Shown: positions 1 to 8,896, counted from the first letter of the stretch. The stretch is DNA of 64,000 nt from DATEHQ01 sp035279525 (GCA_035279525.1 DATEHQ010000100.1:124001-188000), one strand, 5' to 3'. Notes: generated by a model from the sequence alone, not told the origin. Translations and numbers: made by a program.

Positions 1-1
1 T

Positions 2-1213
2 GATTGGGCCGACGTCTATCCGCGGCCCCAGGAGCCGGTGCTGGTTCGACTCAAGCCCTCGCTGGTGGACGACATCCTGGGTCTTCACGTTCCGCTCGAG
101 GAGGCCGAGGCGATCCTGGTCAGGCTCGGTTTCCACGTGAAGGTGCTCGGGGACGGCGAGTGGGACGTGCTGCCGCCCGTCTTCCGGCTCGACGTCGCCA
201 TACCCGAGGACCTCGTCGAGGAGGTGGGACGTGTCCACGGCTACGACAGGGTTCCGCCGACCCTGCCCGGCAGGCGCCACGACACCTGGACGCCGCTGAC
301 CGAAAGCATCGACCGCCGCCTGGACGCAGCGCGCGATGCGCTTGCGGGCGCGGGATTCACCGAAACCTGGAACCCCGCGCTGGTCTCAGGGGACGAACTC
401 GAGGCACTGCGCATCTCCGCGCACGCGCTGCGCCTGTCGAACGCGCTGAGCGACGACATGGACACCCTTCGGACCTCGCTTCTGCCCTCCCTGGTCGGCG
501 CGGTGGCCCTGAATCGCGATCGAGGGCGGGGCAAGGTCAATGTCTACGAGATCGCGAACGTCTACCTGGCGCGAGTGGGGGAGAAGAACACCCAGCCCGA
601 GGAGCCGCTGCGCCTGGCCGCCGTAGCCACCGCGGGAAGCACCGCCGAGTCAGGACGGCAAGCGTTCTACGCGCTCAAGTCGGTCCTGGCCGGCTGCATC
701 GCGTCGCTGTGGGCGCCGGCCTGCACGTACCAGCGCGCGGCGACCGAGCTGTTCCACCCTGGACGCTGCGCCGCTGTCGTGATGGACGGGAAGCAGCTCG
801 GCTACCTCGGCGAGCTTCACCCGACCGTTGCCGCCCAGAAGAAGATCGAAGGCCGCCTGGTGGCCTTTGAGATCGACGTCGCACCGGTGCTCGCCGCCTC
901 GCGCGTCCTCCGCGCGCAGCCTCTGCCCAGGTTCCCCGGCGTGGAGCGGGACCTTGCGGTGGTGGTGGAGGAGCACGTCGCCGCGGGACAGCTTCTTGCG
1001 GCGATCAAGGAATCCGGGAGCGACCTGCTGGAGGCGGTTCGAGCGTTTGACGAATACCACGGTGCGCAGGTGCGAGAGGGGCACAAGAGCGTTGCGTTCA
1101 CCTTGACTTTCAGGAGCCCCGAGCGCACCCTGACGGACGCCGAAGTGGACAAAGTGATTTCGGAGATCAGATTGAGCCTCGAGAAAAGGCATCAGGCGAG
1201 CTTTCGAGAATGA
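2..1213 (+). CDS. pheT: Phenylalanine--tRNA ligase beta subunit, 5'-truncated by window edge
   Basis: The reading frame is open from base 2, so the true start lies outside the window. The visible part charges tRNA-Phe together with PheS. It begins near the B5 domain, which carries the family pattern around FRLDVAIPEDLVEEVGRVHGYD. The core synthetase-like domain follows, and the C-terminal anticodon-binding FDX-ACB domain (LPRFPGVERDLAVVV through the final 90 residues) is intact with a normal TGA stop. The tRNA-binding and B3/B4 editing domains would be upstream. The next gene starts 10 bases after the stop. The family is secure; the full length is unknown. Confidence 0.95.
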   Translation, partial: DWADVYPRPQEPVLVRLKPSLVDDILGLHVPLEEAEAILVRLGFHVKVLGDGEWDVLPPVFRLDVAIPEDLVEEVGRVHGYDRVPPTLPGRRHDTWTPLTESIDRRLDAARDALAGAGFTETWNPALVSGDELEALRISAHALRLSNALSDDMDTLRTSLLPSLVGAVALNRDRGRGKVNVYEIANVYLARVGEKNTQPEEPLRLAAVATAGSTAESGRQAFYALKSVLAGCIASLWAPACTYQRAATELFHPGRCAAVVMDGKQLGYLGELHPTVAAQKKIEGRLVAFEIDVAPVLAASRVLRAQPLPRFPGVERDLAVVVEEHVAAGQLLAAIKESGSDLLEAVRAFDEYHGAQVREGHKSVAFTLTFRSPERTLTDAEVDKVISEIRLSLEKRHQASFRE

Positions 1214-1223
1214 AGGTCCTTCG

Positions 1224-1781
1224 ATGACCTGGATCGACCTCTTGCCGATAGCGCTGGTCATCGTGTACGGCGTCGGCGGCTTCTTCACGGGAGTCGTGCG
1301 GCGCCTCATCGGCTTGATCGCGCTTTACGTCGCGATCTGGGCCGCCACCAACATGGGGCAGCAGGCCGGCGGCATCCTGCAGCAGTCCGGGGCGGCGGAA
1401 GCCACGGCCGACGCCCGGATCTACGGGTTCTTCGGGATCGTCGTCGCGTTCCTGGTGATCATCGAGGTCGCCACGCAGCTCGCGCACTCGCAGATCCAGC
1501 TGCCAGGGCTGCTCTTCAATCGCGCGTTCGGCGCATTCGTCGGTGTGGTGACGGCGATCATGCTGTCGTTCGTCGTCGTGTACGAGCTGGGCCAGGCGGC
1601 CAACCCGTTCGGCGGACCGCAGCTCACAACCCTCGAGCAGCGCGTCCGCGACGCGGTCCACGGGTCGCTCTTCATGGTCAAGCTCACGAACTCGGTCGGC
1701 CGCCCGATCGTCGGCCTCTTCTCCCCGGTGCTGCCGGGCGACGGGCAGATCTACTTCGGTCCAGGCCCCATCAGCTCATAG
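1224..1781 (+). CDS. CvpA-family membrane protein
   Basis: A 185-residue protein with about four hydrophobic segments (roughly residues 5-25, 28-45, 67-88 and 100-125), in the pattern of the CvpA (colicin V production) family. It starts with MTWIDLLPIALVIVYGVGGFFTG, which matches the D-x2-x-G-x-x-G-F-x-x-G N-terminus of that family. The C-terminal 60 residues are polar. The family's biochemical role is poorly defined; links to septation and envelope stress are known from other bacteria. It sits between pheT and tyrS, and the ATG start is 10 bases after the pheT stop. CvpA membership is likely, the function is not assigned. Confidence 0.7.
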   Translation: MTWIDLLPIALVIVYGVGGFFTGVVRRLIGLIALYVAIWAATNMGQQAGGILQQSGAAEATADARIYGFFGIVVAFLVIIEVATQLAHSQIQLPGLLFNRAFGAFVGVVTAIMLSFVVVYELGQAANPFGGPQLTTLEQRVRDAVHGSLFMVKLTNSVGRPIVGLFSPVLPGDGQIYFGPGPISS

Positions 1782-1788
1782 CCGCCAA

Positions 1789-2949
1789 TTGAGCTCCGAG
1801 CTGTTCGACCGCCTGCGGGCGCGGGCGGTGGAGATCCACGTCGGGGATCACCTGCGCTCCCGGCTGGAGGGCGGCGACAGGCTGCGCGTGAAGCTCGGCC
1901 TCGATCCGACGGCGCCCGACCTGCACCTCGGGCACCTCATCCTCCTCGACGTGCTGCGCGAGTTCGCCGAGGCCGGCCATACGGTAGTGGTCATCATCGG
2001 TGACTACACCGCCCTGATCGGCGACCCGAGCGGGAGATCCGAGACGCGGCCGATGCTCACCCGCGAGCAGGTTGCCGCCAACGCGGAGACGTACTTCGAG
2101 CAGGTCGACCTGGTCCTCGATCGAAAGAGGCTCGAAGTTCGCTACAACTCGGAGTGGTTGGCCTCGATGACCGCCGAAGGCATCCTGCGGCTGACGGCAA
2201 AGGCGACCCTGCAGCAAGTGCTGCAGCGCGAGGACTTCGCCGAGCGGCTGAAGTCCGGAACCGCGATCGGTGCGCACGAGGTCCTCTACCCCTTCAACCA
2301 GGCCTACGACTCGGTTGCCGTGAAAGCCGACGTCGAGATCGGAGGCACGGACCAGCTCTTCAACCTTCTCTTCGGACGCGAGATCCAGAAGGCGTACGGG
2401 CAAGAGCCGCAGGACATCGCCGTCTTTCCGCTGCTCGAGGGCACGGACGGCGAACAGAAGATGTCGAAGTCGCTCGGAAACTACATCGGGATCACGGAAC
2501 CGCCCGAAGAGATCTACGGCAAGACGATGTCCATCCCGGACAAGCTGATCGAGAGGTACGTGCGACTGGTCTCCGGCCTGCGCGATGAAGAGCAGGCACG
2601 CACCCTGTCGATGAAGCCGCGCGACGCCAAGGCCGCGCTCGCGTTTCAGCTGGTCACGCGCCTGCATGGGGAGGCCGCGGCGCGGCGCGCCGAGGCGGAC
2701 TTCGATGCGAAATTCCGCCGGCGCGAGGCGCCTGCCGAAATCGAGGAATTCGCGACGGGGTTTCCAATCCGGCTGATTGAGGCTATGGTCAAAAGCGGCC
2801 TGGCGAGATCCAACGGCGAGGCGCGCCGGCTCATCGACCAGCGGGGAGTGAAGATCGACGGAAGGGCGGCCGCAGGCGATGATCCACTGGAGCCCGGCTG
2901 CGTGGTCCAGGTCGGGAAGCGGCGGTGGATTCGATTTGTGGTGAAGTAG
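1789..2949 (+). CDS. tyrS: Tyrosine--tRNA ligase
   Basis: Class I aminoacyl-tRNA synthetase that charges tRNA-Tyr, 386 residues. The HIGH-type signature is HLGH at about residues 46-49, and the KMSKS loop is exact at about residues 224-228. DPSGRSETRP and the GGTDQLFNLL stretch are typical of the shorter TyrS subfamily. A C-terminal S4 RNA-binding domain spans the last ~65 residues (SNGEARRLIDQRGVKIDG). The start is a TTG seven bases after the upstream stop, with no strong ribosome-binding site, so it is likely translated by coupling. The family assignment is firm; the exact start is not. Confidence 0.95.
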   Translation: MSSELFDRLRARAVEIHVGDHLRSRLEGGDRLRVKLGLDPTAPDLHLGHLILLDVLREFAEAGHTVVVIIGDYTALIGDPSGRSETRPMLTREQVAANAETYFEQVDLVLDRKRLEVRYNSEWLASMTAEGILRLTAKATLQQVLQREDFAERLKSGTAIGAHEVLYPFNQAYDSVAVKADVEIGGTDQLFNLLFGREIQKAYGQEPQDIAVFPLLEGTDGEQKMSKSLGNYIGITEPPEEIYGKTMSIPDKLIERYVRLVSGLRDEEQARTLSMKPRDAKAALAFQLVTRLHGEAAARRAEADFDAKFRRREAPAEIEEFATGFPIRLIEAMVKSGLARSNGEARRLIDQRGVKIDGRAAAGDDPLEPGCVVQVGKRRWIRFVVK

Positions 2950-2955
2950 AATGGG

Positions 2956-2969
2956 CGAAAGCATGTTCG
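2956..2969. promoter_or_regulatory. Candidate SOS (LexA) box upstream of yebC-ruvCAB
   Basis: CGAAAGCATGTTCG differs at one position from the palindrome CGAAC-N4-GTTCG found three times elsewhere in this window at SOS promoters. It lies just downstream of a -10-like TAGAAT (2947-2952) and 13 bases before the yebC start. No convincing -35 is visible. Binding by LexA is inferred. Confidence 0.45.
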
Positions 2970-2982
2970 GAGGTTGCAGCTG

Positions 2983-3738
2983 ATGTCCGGACATTCCAAG
3001 TGGGCGGGCATCAAGCACAAGAAGGCGATCGTCGATGCCAAGCGCGGCCAGGCCTTCACCCGGGCCAGCCGGGAGATCACCATCGCGGCCCGTGAAGGCG
3101 GAGGCAACCCCGAGGGCAACTTCCGACTGCGTCTCGCCATGCAGAAGGCGCGCGAGATCAACATGCCGACCGACCGAATCAAGAACGCCGTCCAGCGCGG
3201 CACGGGCGAGCTCGCCGGTGAGAAGCTCGAGGAGGTCCGGTACGAGGGGTACGGGCCCGCGGGCGTGGCGATCATGGTCGACGCCTTCACTGACAACCGC
3301 AACCGCACGAGCGCTTCCATCCGCCATCGCTTCTCCAAGCTCGGCGGCAACCTCGGGGAGAGCAACTCGGTCGGGTGGATGTTCGAGCGCAAGGGCGTGA
3401 TCAGCGCCAACGCGGGCAACCACGACCCCGAGGAGGTTGGTCTCGCGGCGATCGAAGCCGGGGCGGACGACGTGCAGGTCGACGGCAAATCGATCGAGAT
3501 CTCGACCTCGCCGGCGGCCTTCGAGAAGGTGAAGGCGGCGGTCGAATCCAACGGCGTCTCGGTCGACAACGCCGAGATCACCATGCAGCCCAAGCAGACG
3601 GTCGCGGTGGGCGAGGACAAGGCCGCCGCTGTCCTCAGGCTGATGGAGTCACTGGAGGAGGACGACGACGTCCAGCAGGTCTACGCCAACTTCGACATCG
3701 CATCCGACGTCCTGGAACGCGTCTCGGCCCAGGTATGA
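2983..3738 (+). CDS. yebC: YebC/TACO1-family translation factor or transcriptional regulator
   Basis: A 251-residue YebC/PmpR-family protein beginning MSGHSKWAGIKHKKA, the hallmark N-terminus. An upstream in-frame TTG at 2974 exists, but ATG 2983 is preceded by GGAGG about nine bases earlier and matches the family start. Family members are reported both to relieve ribosome stalling at proline-rich stretches and to act as transcriptional regulators. It directly precedes ruvC, the common bacterial order yebC-ruvC-ruvA-ruvB, and a candidate SOS box lies just upstream. The acidic C-terminus (ESLEEDDDVQQVYANFDI) is characteristic. Confidence 0.93.
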   Translation: MSGHSKWAGIKHKKAIVDAKRGQAFTRASREITIAAREGGGNPEGNFRLRLAMQKAREINMPTDRIKNAVQRGTGELAGEKLEEVRYEGYGPAGVAIMVDAFTDNRNRTSASIRHRFSKLGGNLGESNSVGWMFERKGVISANAGNHDPEEVGLAAIEAGADDVQVDGKSIEISTSPAAFEKVKAAVESNGVSVDNAEITMQPKQTVAVGEDKAAAVLRLMESLEEDDDVQQVYANFDIASDVLERVSAQV

Positions 3739-3820
3739 ATGCACGAGGAGTAGATGCGCAGCCTGCAGGCCGTGCTTTTCGACATTCATCCGACGTCGTT
3801 GAACGCGTTCCCAGGTGTGA

Positions 3821-4378
3821 ATGAAACCCGATGAAGCTGCGCCGGTAGGCCGGGTCCGCCCCGGTAAGTCTTCTTTGATCCTCGGCATCGACCCCGGCCT
3901 GGCCGGCACCGGTTTCGCGCTGCTCGCCGAGCCCAACCTCGTGCTCCTCTGCGACACCGTCGTGACCATCCCCGGCCGCGACGGAGCGAGACTGCTCACC
4001 ATCACGAATCGCCTGCGCGCGCTCCTCGCCGAGCACCCACCGGCCGAGGCTTCGATCGAGGAGCTCTTCATGGGCCGCAACGCGACCAGCGCCGTCGGCG
4101 TGGCTCAGGCGCGCGGCGCGATCCTCACCGTGCTCGAGGAGTGCGGAGTGCCCGTCTTCGAGTACAAGCCAAGCCAGGTCAAGGTGATCCTCACGGGTTA
4201 TGGCAACGCTGACAAGGCGCAGATCGCTCGCATGCTCGCGGCGCAGGTCAAGGTGCCTGAAGGTAAGCTCGACGACCATGCTCGCGACGCCATCGCGATC
4301 GCGCTGTGCCACGCGCGCAGCAGGCGATTCTCCAGGGCGGCCATCACACCGGACGCGCGCAGCGCGTACCTCAGGTGA
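3821..4378 (+). CDS. ruvC: Holliday junction resolvase RuvC
   Basis: Endonuclease that resolves Holliday junctions after RuvAB branch migration. Of 185 residues, the catalytic acidic positions are visible: Asp24 in ILGIDPGLAGTG, Glu80/81 in ASIEELF, and the C-terminal KLDDHARDAIAIALCH block carrying two further acids and a histidine. From ATG 3821 the protein has about 18 extra N-terminal residues relative to usual members. A TTG at 3875 would give the canonical short N-terminus, so the start is uncertain. Its stop overlaps the ruvA start by four bases (GTGA), indicating coupling. Confidence 0.94.
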   Translation: MKPDEAAPVGRVRPGKSSLILGIDPGLAGTGFALLAEPNLVLLCDTVVTIPGRDGARLLTITNRLRALLAEHPPAEASIEELFMGRNATSAVGVAQARGAILTVLEECGVPVFEYKPSQVKVILTGYGNADKAQIARMLAAQVKVPEGKLDDHARDAIAIALCHARSRRFSRAAITPDARSAYLR

Positions 4379-4992
4379 TCGCTCACCTCAGTGGAGTCGT
4401 GCGGCGGGCCGGCCCTGATTCCGTCGTGCTCGATGTCGGCGGCGTCGGCTACCTGGTCGCCGTCGCGGCGGGGACGCGGCAGCAGCTCCCACCACCCGGC
4501 GGCGAGATGGAGCTCCACATCCACACGCACGTGCGCGAAGACCAGATTGCGCTGTACGGCTTCACGTCTGTCGAAGAGCTGCAGCTCTTCGAGATGCTGA
4601 TCCAGGTCGATGGCGTCGGCCCGAAGGTCGGGCTCAACATCCTGAGCGCAGCGAGCATGGAGGTCCTGAAGCGCGCCATCGTGAGCGAGGACACGGCGCC
4701 CATCCGCCGCGCGACGGGCGTCGGCCCACGCACCGCGGCCAAGGTGATCATCGAGCTGAAGCCGCGGCTCGACGCGGTCGCGGCTCTCGAGGCGGTGCCG
4801 CGAGGGGCCGCGCTGGCCGGTGACGGCGCCGTGCCGAAGGCGGTGGAGCTGGCCCTGCGCAACCTCGGCTTCTCCTCGCAGGAGGCGCGGACCGGAATCG
4901 AGTCCGTGGATTGGAAGGCCTCGCCCTCGACCCAGGATGCGCTCGCGCACGCGCTGAAGGCGTTGGGCCAGGGAGCTCGCACCCGGCCGTGA
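4375..4992 (+). CDS. ruvA: Holliday junction branch migration protein RuvA
   Basis: DNA-binding subunit of the RuvAB branch-migration motor, 205 residues from GTG 4375, which yields the canonical start MIAHLSGVV and overlaps the ruvC stop. An OB-fold domain occupies roughly residues 1-65. The two helix-hairpin-helix motifs read VDGVGPKVGLNIL and ATGVGPRTAAKVIIELK. The C-terminal domain III, which contacts RuvB, follows (PKAVELALRNLGFSSQEA). Longer readings starting in ruvC are not needed. Confidence 0.95.
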   Translation: MIAHLSGVVRRAGPDSVVLDVGGVGYLVAVAAGTRQQLPPPGGEMELHIHTHVREDQIALYGFTSVEELQLFEMLIQVDGVGPKVGLNILSAASMEVLKRAIVSEDTAPIRRATGVGPRTAAKVIIELKPRLDAVAALEAVPRGAALAGDGAVPKAVELALRNLGFSSQEARTGIESVDWKASPSTQDALAHALKALGQGARTRP

Positions 4993-5029
4993 CGATGGAT
5001 CTTCGGCGCCAGACCGAGGTCGAGTCCCA

Positions 5030-6052
5030 GTGACGGGAGACGCCGTCCTCGACGCCCGGTCCGACGACGAGCAGTTCGACCGGACGCTGCGCCCGCGCCA
5101 GCTGGACGAGTACATCGGGCAGGAGCAGGTGCGCGAGAACCTGGGCATCCTGCTCGAAGCCGCACGGCGCAGAGGCGAGCCGGTCGAGCACGTCCTGCTC
5201 AGCGGCCCGCCGGGCCTGGGCAAGACGACCCTGGCGCACATCATCGCCAACGAGCTCGGCGTGGCCATCAAGGTCAGCTCCGGGCCCGCGATCGACCACC
5301 AGGGTGCGCTCGGCTCGATCCTGCTCAACCTGAGCACGCGCGACGTCTTCTTCATCGATGAGATCCACAGGCTGAACAGCGTCGTCGAGGAATCGCTCTA
5401 CCCGGCGCTCGAGGACTTCCGTTTCGATGCGGTCCTCGGCAAGGGCGTGGGGGCGAGCGCGGCGACGCTGCCGCTGCCGCATTTCACCTGTGTCGGGGCG
5501 ACGACGCGGCAGGGCCTGCTCAGCGGTCCGCTCCGGGACCGATTCGGCGCCGCGTACCGGCTCGACTTCTACAACAAGGGTGAGCTGGAGCGCATCGTGA
5601 CCCGCTCGGCCCGCATCCTCGACATCGAGATCCACGACGACGCGGTGTCCGAGATCGCCAGGCGAGCGCGAGGCACCCCGCGCATCGCCAACCGTATCCT
5701 CCGCCGGGTTCGCGACTACGCCCAGGTGCGGAGCGACGGGCGCGCGACCATGGAGACCACCCGCCAGGCGCTCGCCATGCTCGAAATCGACGAGATGGGC
5801 CTCGAGCCCATCGACCGGCGGCTCCTGGAGACGGTGGTCCTCAAGTTCAAAGGTGGTCCCGTCGGCCTCGACACGATCGCGACCTCGCTCTCCGAGGAAC
5901 CCGAGACGATCGAGGACGTCCACGAGCCGTACCTGATCCAGGTCGGCTTCCTCGCCCGCACCGCCCGCGGGAGGGTGGCGACCGAGCTCGCCTACCGCCA
6001 CCTCGGCCTCACCCCGCCCGACCCTGGACCCCAGCAAACCCGCTTGCTCTGA
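5030..6052 (+). CDS. ruvB: Holliday junction branch migration ATPase RuvB
   Basis: Hexameric AAA+ motor that drives branch migration with RuvA; 340 residues, normal length. The Walker A GPPGLGKTT lies at about residues 60-68, Walker B is FFIDEIHRL, the sensor segment is GATTRQGLLSGPLRDRFG, and the C-terminal winged helix contains GGPVGLDTIATSLSEE. The start GTG 5030 overlaps the TGA (5031-5033) of a 12-codon open frame beginning at ATG 4995. That short frame may bridge translation from ruvA, which ends at 4992. Confidence 0.96.
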   Translation: MTGDAVLDARSDDEQFDRTLRPRQLDEYIGQEQVRENLGILLEAARRRGEPVEHVLLSGPPGLGKTTLAHIIANELGVAIKVSSGPAIDHQGALGSILLNLSTRDVFFIDEIHRLNSVVEESLYPALEDFRFDAVLGKGVGASAATLPLPHFTCVGATTRQGLLSGPLRDRFGAAYRLDFYNKGELERIVTRSARILDIEIHDDAVSEIARRARGTPRIANRILRRVRDYAQVRSDGRATMETTRQALAMLEIDEMGLEPIDRRLLETVVLKFKGGPVGLDTIATSLSEEPETIEDVHEPYLIQVGFLARTARGRVATELAYRHLGLTPPDPGPQQTRLL

Positions 6053-6089
6053 GCCGCCCAAACCGCCCTAATGTGGAGGTGTGCGGGAC

Positions 6090-6287
6090 GTGGGGAGACT
6101 GCTCCTCGTCTTGGGCGTGGTCCTGGCGGCGCTCGGCGGTGGGCTCATGCTTTTCGGTCGCTTCAACCTGCCGGGTGACCTGACGTTCCGGATCGGGAAC
6201 GCAAGCTTTTACATCCCGATCGCGACCAGCATCATCCTTTCGGTGGTCCTCACCGCAGTCCTGAACCTGGTGTTCCGGCATCGGTAA
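6090..6287 (+). CDS. DUF2905-family small membrane protein
   Basis: A 65-residue protein with two hydrophobic helices flanking LFGRFNLPGDLTFRIGNASFYIPIATSIILS, which is the DUF2905 signature. I chose GTG 6090 because GGAGG at 6075-6079 is ten bases upstream; an earlier in-frame GTG at 6081 is too close to that site. The function is unknown. It commonly sits next to ruvB or secDF in Gram-positive-type genomes, as here. Confidence 0.8.
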   Translation: MGRLLLVLGVVLAALGGGLMLFGRFNLPGDLTFRIGNASFYIPIATSIILSVVLTAVLNLVFRHR

Positions 6288-6317
6288 GTGTGCGCGCCGT
6301 AGACTAGGCGGTCGCCC

Positions 6318-7832
6318 ATGCAGTTAGTCCTCAGCTGGCCGGTTCGCCTGTTCATCGTCGGCGTCCTGATCTTCTCGATCTTCGTGGACGGAGCCGGCTA
6401 CATCTACCGGATCGCCAACCACTACCAGATGACCGGCGCGGTACCGGGCCTGCCACCGAACTTCGGAGGCTGGCAGCTCTACATCCACCAGGGCCTCGAC
6501 CTGCAGGGTGGCACCCACATCGACTACCAGCTGACCAACTTCCCGGCAGGGCAGTCGAGGGCGGACGTGCAGCAGCGCACGATCCAGGTCATCAACAAAC
6601 GCGTCAACTCGCTGAACGTCAGCGAACCCGAGATCCGCGGAGGGGGCAGCAACTTCGATCGCATCACGGTCGACCTGGCGGGGGTCACCGCGGCGCAGGC
6701 GCAGAAGACGATCGGCGCCACGTACCGGCTCGTCTACACGAAGTGGGTTCCCGACGCCAAGGTCACCAACGGCGACCACCCCGGCTTCAAGCCACAGCTC
6801 ACCGGCTTGACCGGTGACGACATCCAGAGCGCGGTGGCGGGACTGGACCAGAACGGCCTGAACTGGGTCGTCAACGTCACCTTCAACGCGGCGGGCGCGA
6901 TCAAGTTCGCCGACCTGACACGCGCCGCGGTCGCGGCCTGTCCAGGCGATCCCAGCACAGTCCAAACCGCCACCTGCCCCCAGCGCTTTCTGACCATCTG
7001 GCTGGACCTGACGCAGAACGACATCAACCACTGGGAAGACCCCGCCTACGTGACCCGGATCTCGTCGAGCTACGACACCGGGTGCCTTGCCTCGCAGACG
7101 GCCAGCACGCTGTGCGGGAAGAAGCTGACCGACCCGATCACGATCCAGGAGATCGACGGCGGGCAGGCACAGATCAGCGGCAGCTTCACGCAGGCCGCCG
7201 CCAACGACCTCGCGACGGGGATCAACAGCGGCTCGATCCCTGTCGACCTGCAGGTGCTCGACTCCACTCAGGTCAGCGCCACCCTCGGGGCTCAGTCGGT
7301 GCGAGTCAGCCTCGCCGCCGGTCTGCTGGGGCTGGCGATCATCGTTCTTTTCATGATCGTCTACTACAGGATTCCCGGCCTTTTGGCGAGCCTCGCCCTC
7401 CTCTTCTACGCGGGCGCCGTGCTGGCGCTCTTCAAGGTGATCCCGGTGACGCTCACCCTCGCCGGAATCACGGGTTTCATCCTGTCGGTGGGCATGGCCG
7501 TGGACGCCAACGTGCTGATCTTCGAACGGTTCAAAGAAGAGGTGAGAGCCGGCCGCACGATCGCCGCGGCGGTCGATGCGGCGGTGAGACGAGCGTGGCC
7601 GGCGATTCGCGACTCCAACACCTCGACCTTCCTGACCTGCGTGATCCTCGGCTTCATCGGGCCTCCGCAGGTGAAGGGCTTCGCCATCACGCTCGGCATC
7701 GGTGTCGTCGCGAGCCTGATCTCGTCGATCGTCGTCACGCACAACCTGCTGGCCATCGTTCTCAGCGGTGGTGGGCTGCTGAGGCGGCCGATGCTCCTCG
7801 GGGTGGACCGAAGTGTCCGAACAACTGTCTGA
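6318..7832 (+). CDS. secD: Protein translocase subunit SecD
   Basis: RND-type membrane protein that, with SecF, uses the proton motive force to help SecYEG complete protein export. It has 504 residues: one N-terminal membrane helix (about 8-28), the P1 motif GLDLQGGTHIDYQL, a large extracytoplasmic domain, then five C-terminal helices with the conserved GMAVDANVLIFERFKEE in the fourth-helix region. The periplasmic domain contains a cysteine-bearing insert (around CPGDPSTVQTATCPQ), perhaps a disulfide loop. The secF start overlaps its end by 20 bases. Confidence 0.95.
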   Translation: MQLVLSWPVRLFIVGVLIFSIFVDGAGYIYRIANHYQMTGAVPGLPPNFGGWQLYIHQGLDLQGGTHIDYQLTNFPAGQSRADVQQRTIQVINKRVNSLNVSEPEIRGGGSNFDRITVDLAGVTAAQAQKTIGATYRLVYTKWVPDAKVTNGDHPGFKPQLTGLTGDDIQSAVAGLDQNGLNWVVNVTFNAAGAIKFADLTRAAVAACPGDPSTVQTATCPQRFLTIWLDLTQNDINHWEDPAYVTRISSSYDTGCLASQTASTLCGKKLTDPITIQEIDGGQAQISGSFTQAAANDLATGINSGSIPVDLQVLDSTQVSATLGAQSVRVSLAAGLLGLAIIVLFMIVYYRIPGLLASLALLFYAGAVLALFKVIPVTLTLAGITGFILSVGMAVDANVLIFERFKEEVRAGRTIAAAVDAAVRRAWPAIRDSNTSTFLTCVILGFIGPPQVKGFAITLGIGVVASLISSIVVTHNLLAIVLSGGGLLRRPMLLGVDRSVRTTV

Positions 7833-8853
7833 CGTCGACGCCGAGGAGCAAAAGCCGGACCTGGTCGTGACGGACGGCGAGCCCACGGCCCCCAAAGCGG
7901 TGCCGGTGGTCCGCGAGCCGCGCGTGCGCCGGCTGAACATCATCGGGCGGCGGAACTGGTTCTTCCTGCTCTCTCTGATCATCATCGTCCCGGGCATCGT
8001 CTCGATGGCGACCAGGGGCTTCGCGCTCGGCATCGACTTTGCCGGCGGCACCGAGCTCACCGTCAACTTCGCGGACCACCCGTCGCTGCTCCAGGTGCAG
8101 ACGGAAGTCTCCGCCGAGGGCCAGAACGGAACCGTGATCCAGACCGGATGCCCCTCGAGTGCGACCGGCAATCCGACCTGCTTCATCATCCGCTACCCGG
8201 CGATGTCGCCCCAGCAAGAGACGTTGGTCCAGAACGACCTGCAAAGGCGGTTGGGCGATATGACGACCCAGTCGATCCTTGTCGTCGGCGGCACGATCGC
8301 GGGCGAGACCGTCGAGTTCGCCCTGCTGGCGGTCGTCATCGCATCGATCGCCATCCTTTTCCTGCTCGCGATTCGTTTCCGCAACGTGCCCGGAGGATGG
8401 CGCGCGGGTTTCCAGTTCGGTGGCTCGGCGCTCGCCGCCCTCCTGCACGACGTGTTCGTGCTGACTGGAATCTTCTCCGTCCTCGGCAAGGTGCTTGGTC
8501 TGCGCATCGGCGAGATCGACGCATTCTTCGTCACGGCCGTCCTGACGGTGGTCGGCTTCTCGGTGCACGACACGATCGTCGTGTTCGACAGGATCCGCGA
8601 AAACCTGCGCGTCAGCCAGCGCCTCTCTTTCGAGCAGGTCGTGAACCTCAGCATCATGCAGACGGCGGCACGATCGATCATCACGAGCTTCACCGTCGTG
8701 CTGGTCCTGGCCGCGATCCTAATCGCGGGCGGCACCACCATCCAGGGGCTCGCCCTGGCCCTGCTCATCGGGATCGTGTCTGGCACGTACAGCTCGATCT
8801 TCAACGCGGCGCCGCTACTCGTCGTCTGGCGCCGGGTGCAGCCGCTGAGGTAG
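7813..8853 (+). CDS. secF: Protein translocase subunit SecF
   Basis: Partner of SecD, 346 residues. An N-terminal cytoplasmic extension of about 45 residues precedes helix 1. GIDFAGGTELTV is the SecF version of the P1 motif, and the C-terminal five-helix bundle holds HDVFVLTGIF and FSVHDTIVVFDRIRENL. The start is GTG 7813 inside the secD 3' end, implying coupled translation. Together with secD this is a two-gene unit ending before a strong hairpin at 8874-8896. Confidence 0.95.
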   Translation: MSEQLSDVDAEEQKPDLVVTDGEPTAPKAVPVVREPRVRRLNIIGRRNWFFLLSLIIIVPGIVSMATRGFALGIDFAGGTELTVNFADHPSLLQVQTEVSAEGQNGTVIQTGCPSSATGNPTCFIIRYPAMSPQQETLVQNDLQRRLGDMTTQSILVVGGTIAGETVEFALLAVVIASIAILFLLAIRFRNVPGGWRAGFQFGGSALAALLHDVFVLTGIFSVLGKVLGLRIGEIDAFFVTAVLTVVGFSVHDTIVVFDRIRENLRVSQRLSFEQVVNLSIMQTAARSIITSFTVVLVLAAILIAGGTTIQGLALALLIGIVSGTYSSIFNAAPLLVVWRRVQPLR

Positions 8854-8873
8854 GCGTAAGGTTCCTTGCCCTG

Positions 8874-8896
8874 GCGACCGGGCTTGGCCCGGTCGC
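8874..8896 (+). terminator. Strong hairpin after secF (possible terminator without T-tract)
   Basis: Arms GCGACCGGGC (8874-8883) and GCCCGGTCGC (8887-8896) are perfectly complementary with a 3-base loop. It sits 20 bases past the secF stop. There is no T run after it, so intrinsic termination is uncertain; it may instead protect or pause the transcript. Confidence 0.4.

Noticed and set aside
1771..3423. Long minus-strand open frame (about 550 codons) opposite tyrS and yebC
   Set aside because: It is the antisense shadow of two well-supported genes and encodes low-complexity Arg/Leu/Asp sequence, as do many other long frames opposite real genes here.
3801..3810. GAACGCGTTC before ruvC as an SOS box
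   Set aside because: The half-sites are two bases apart instead of four, unlike every other box in the window.
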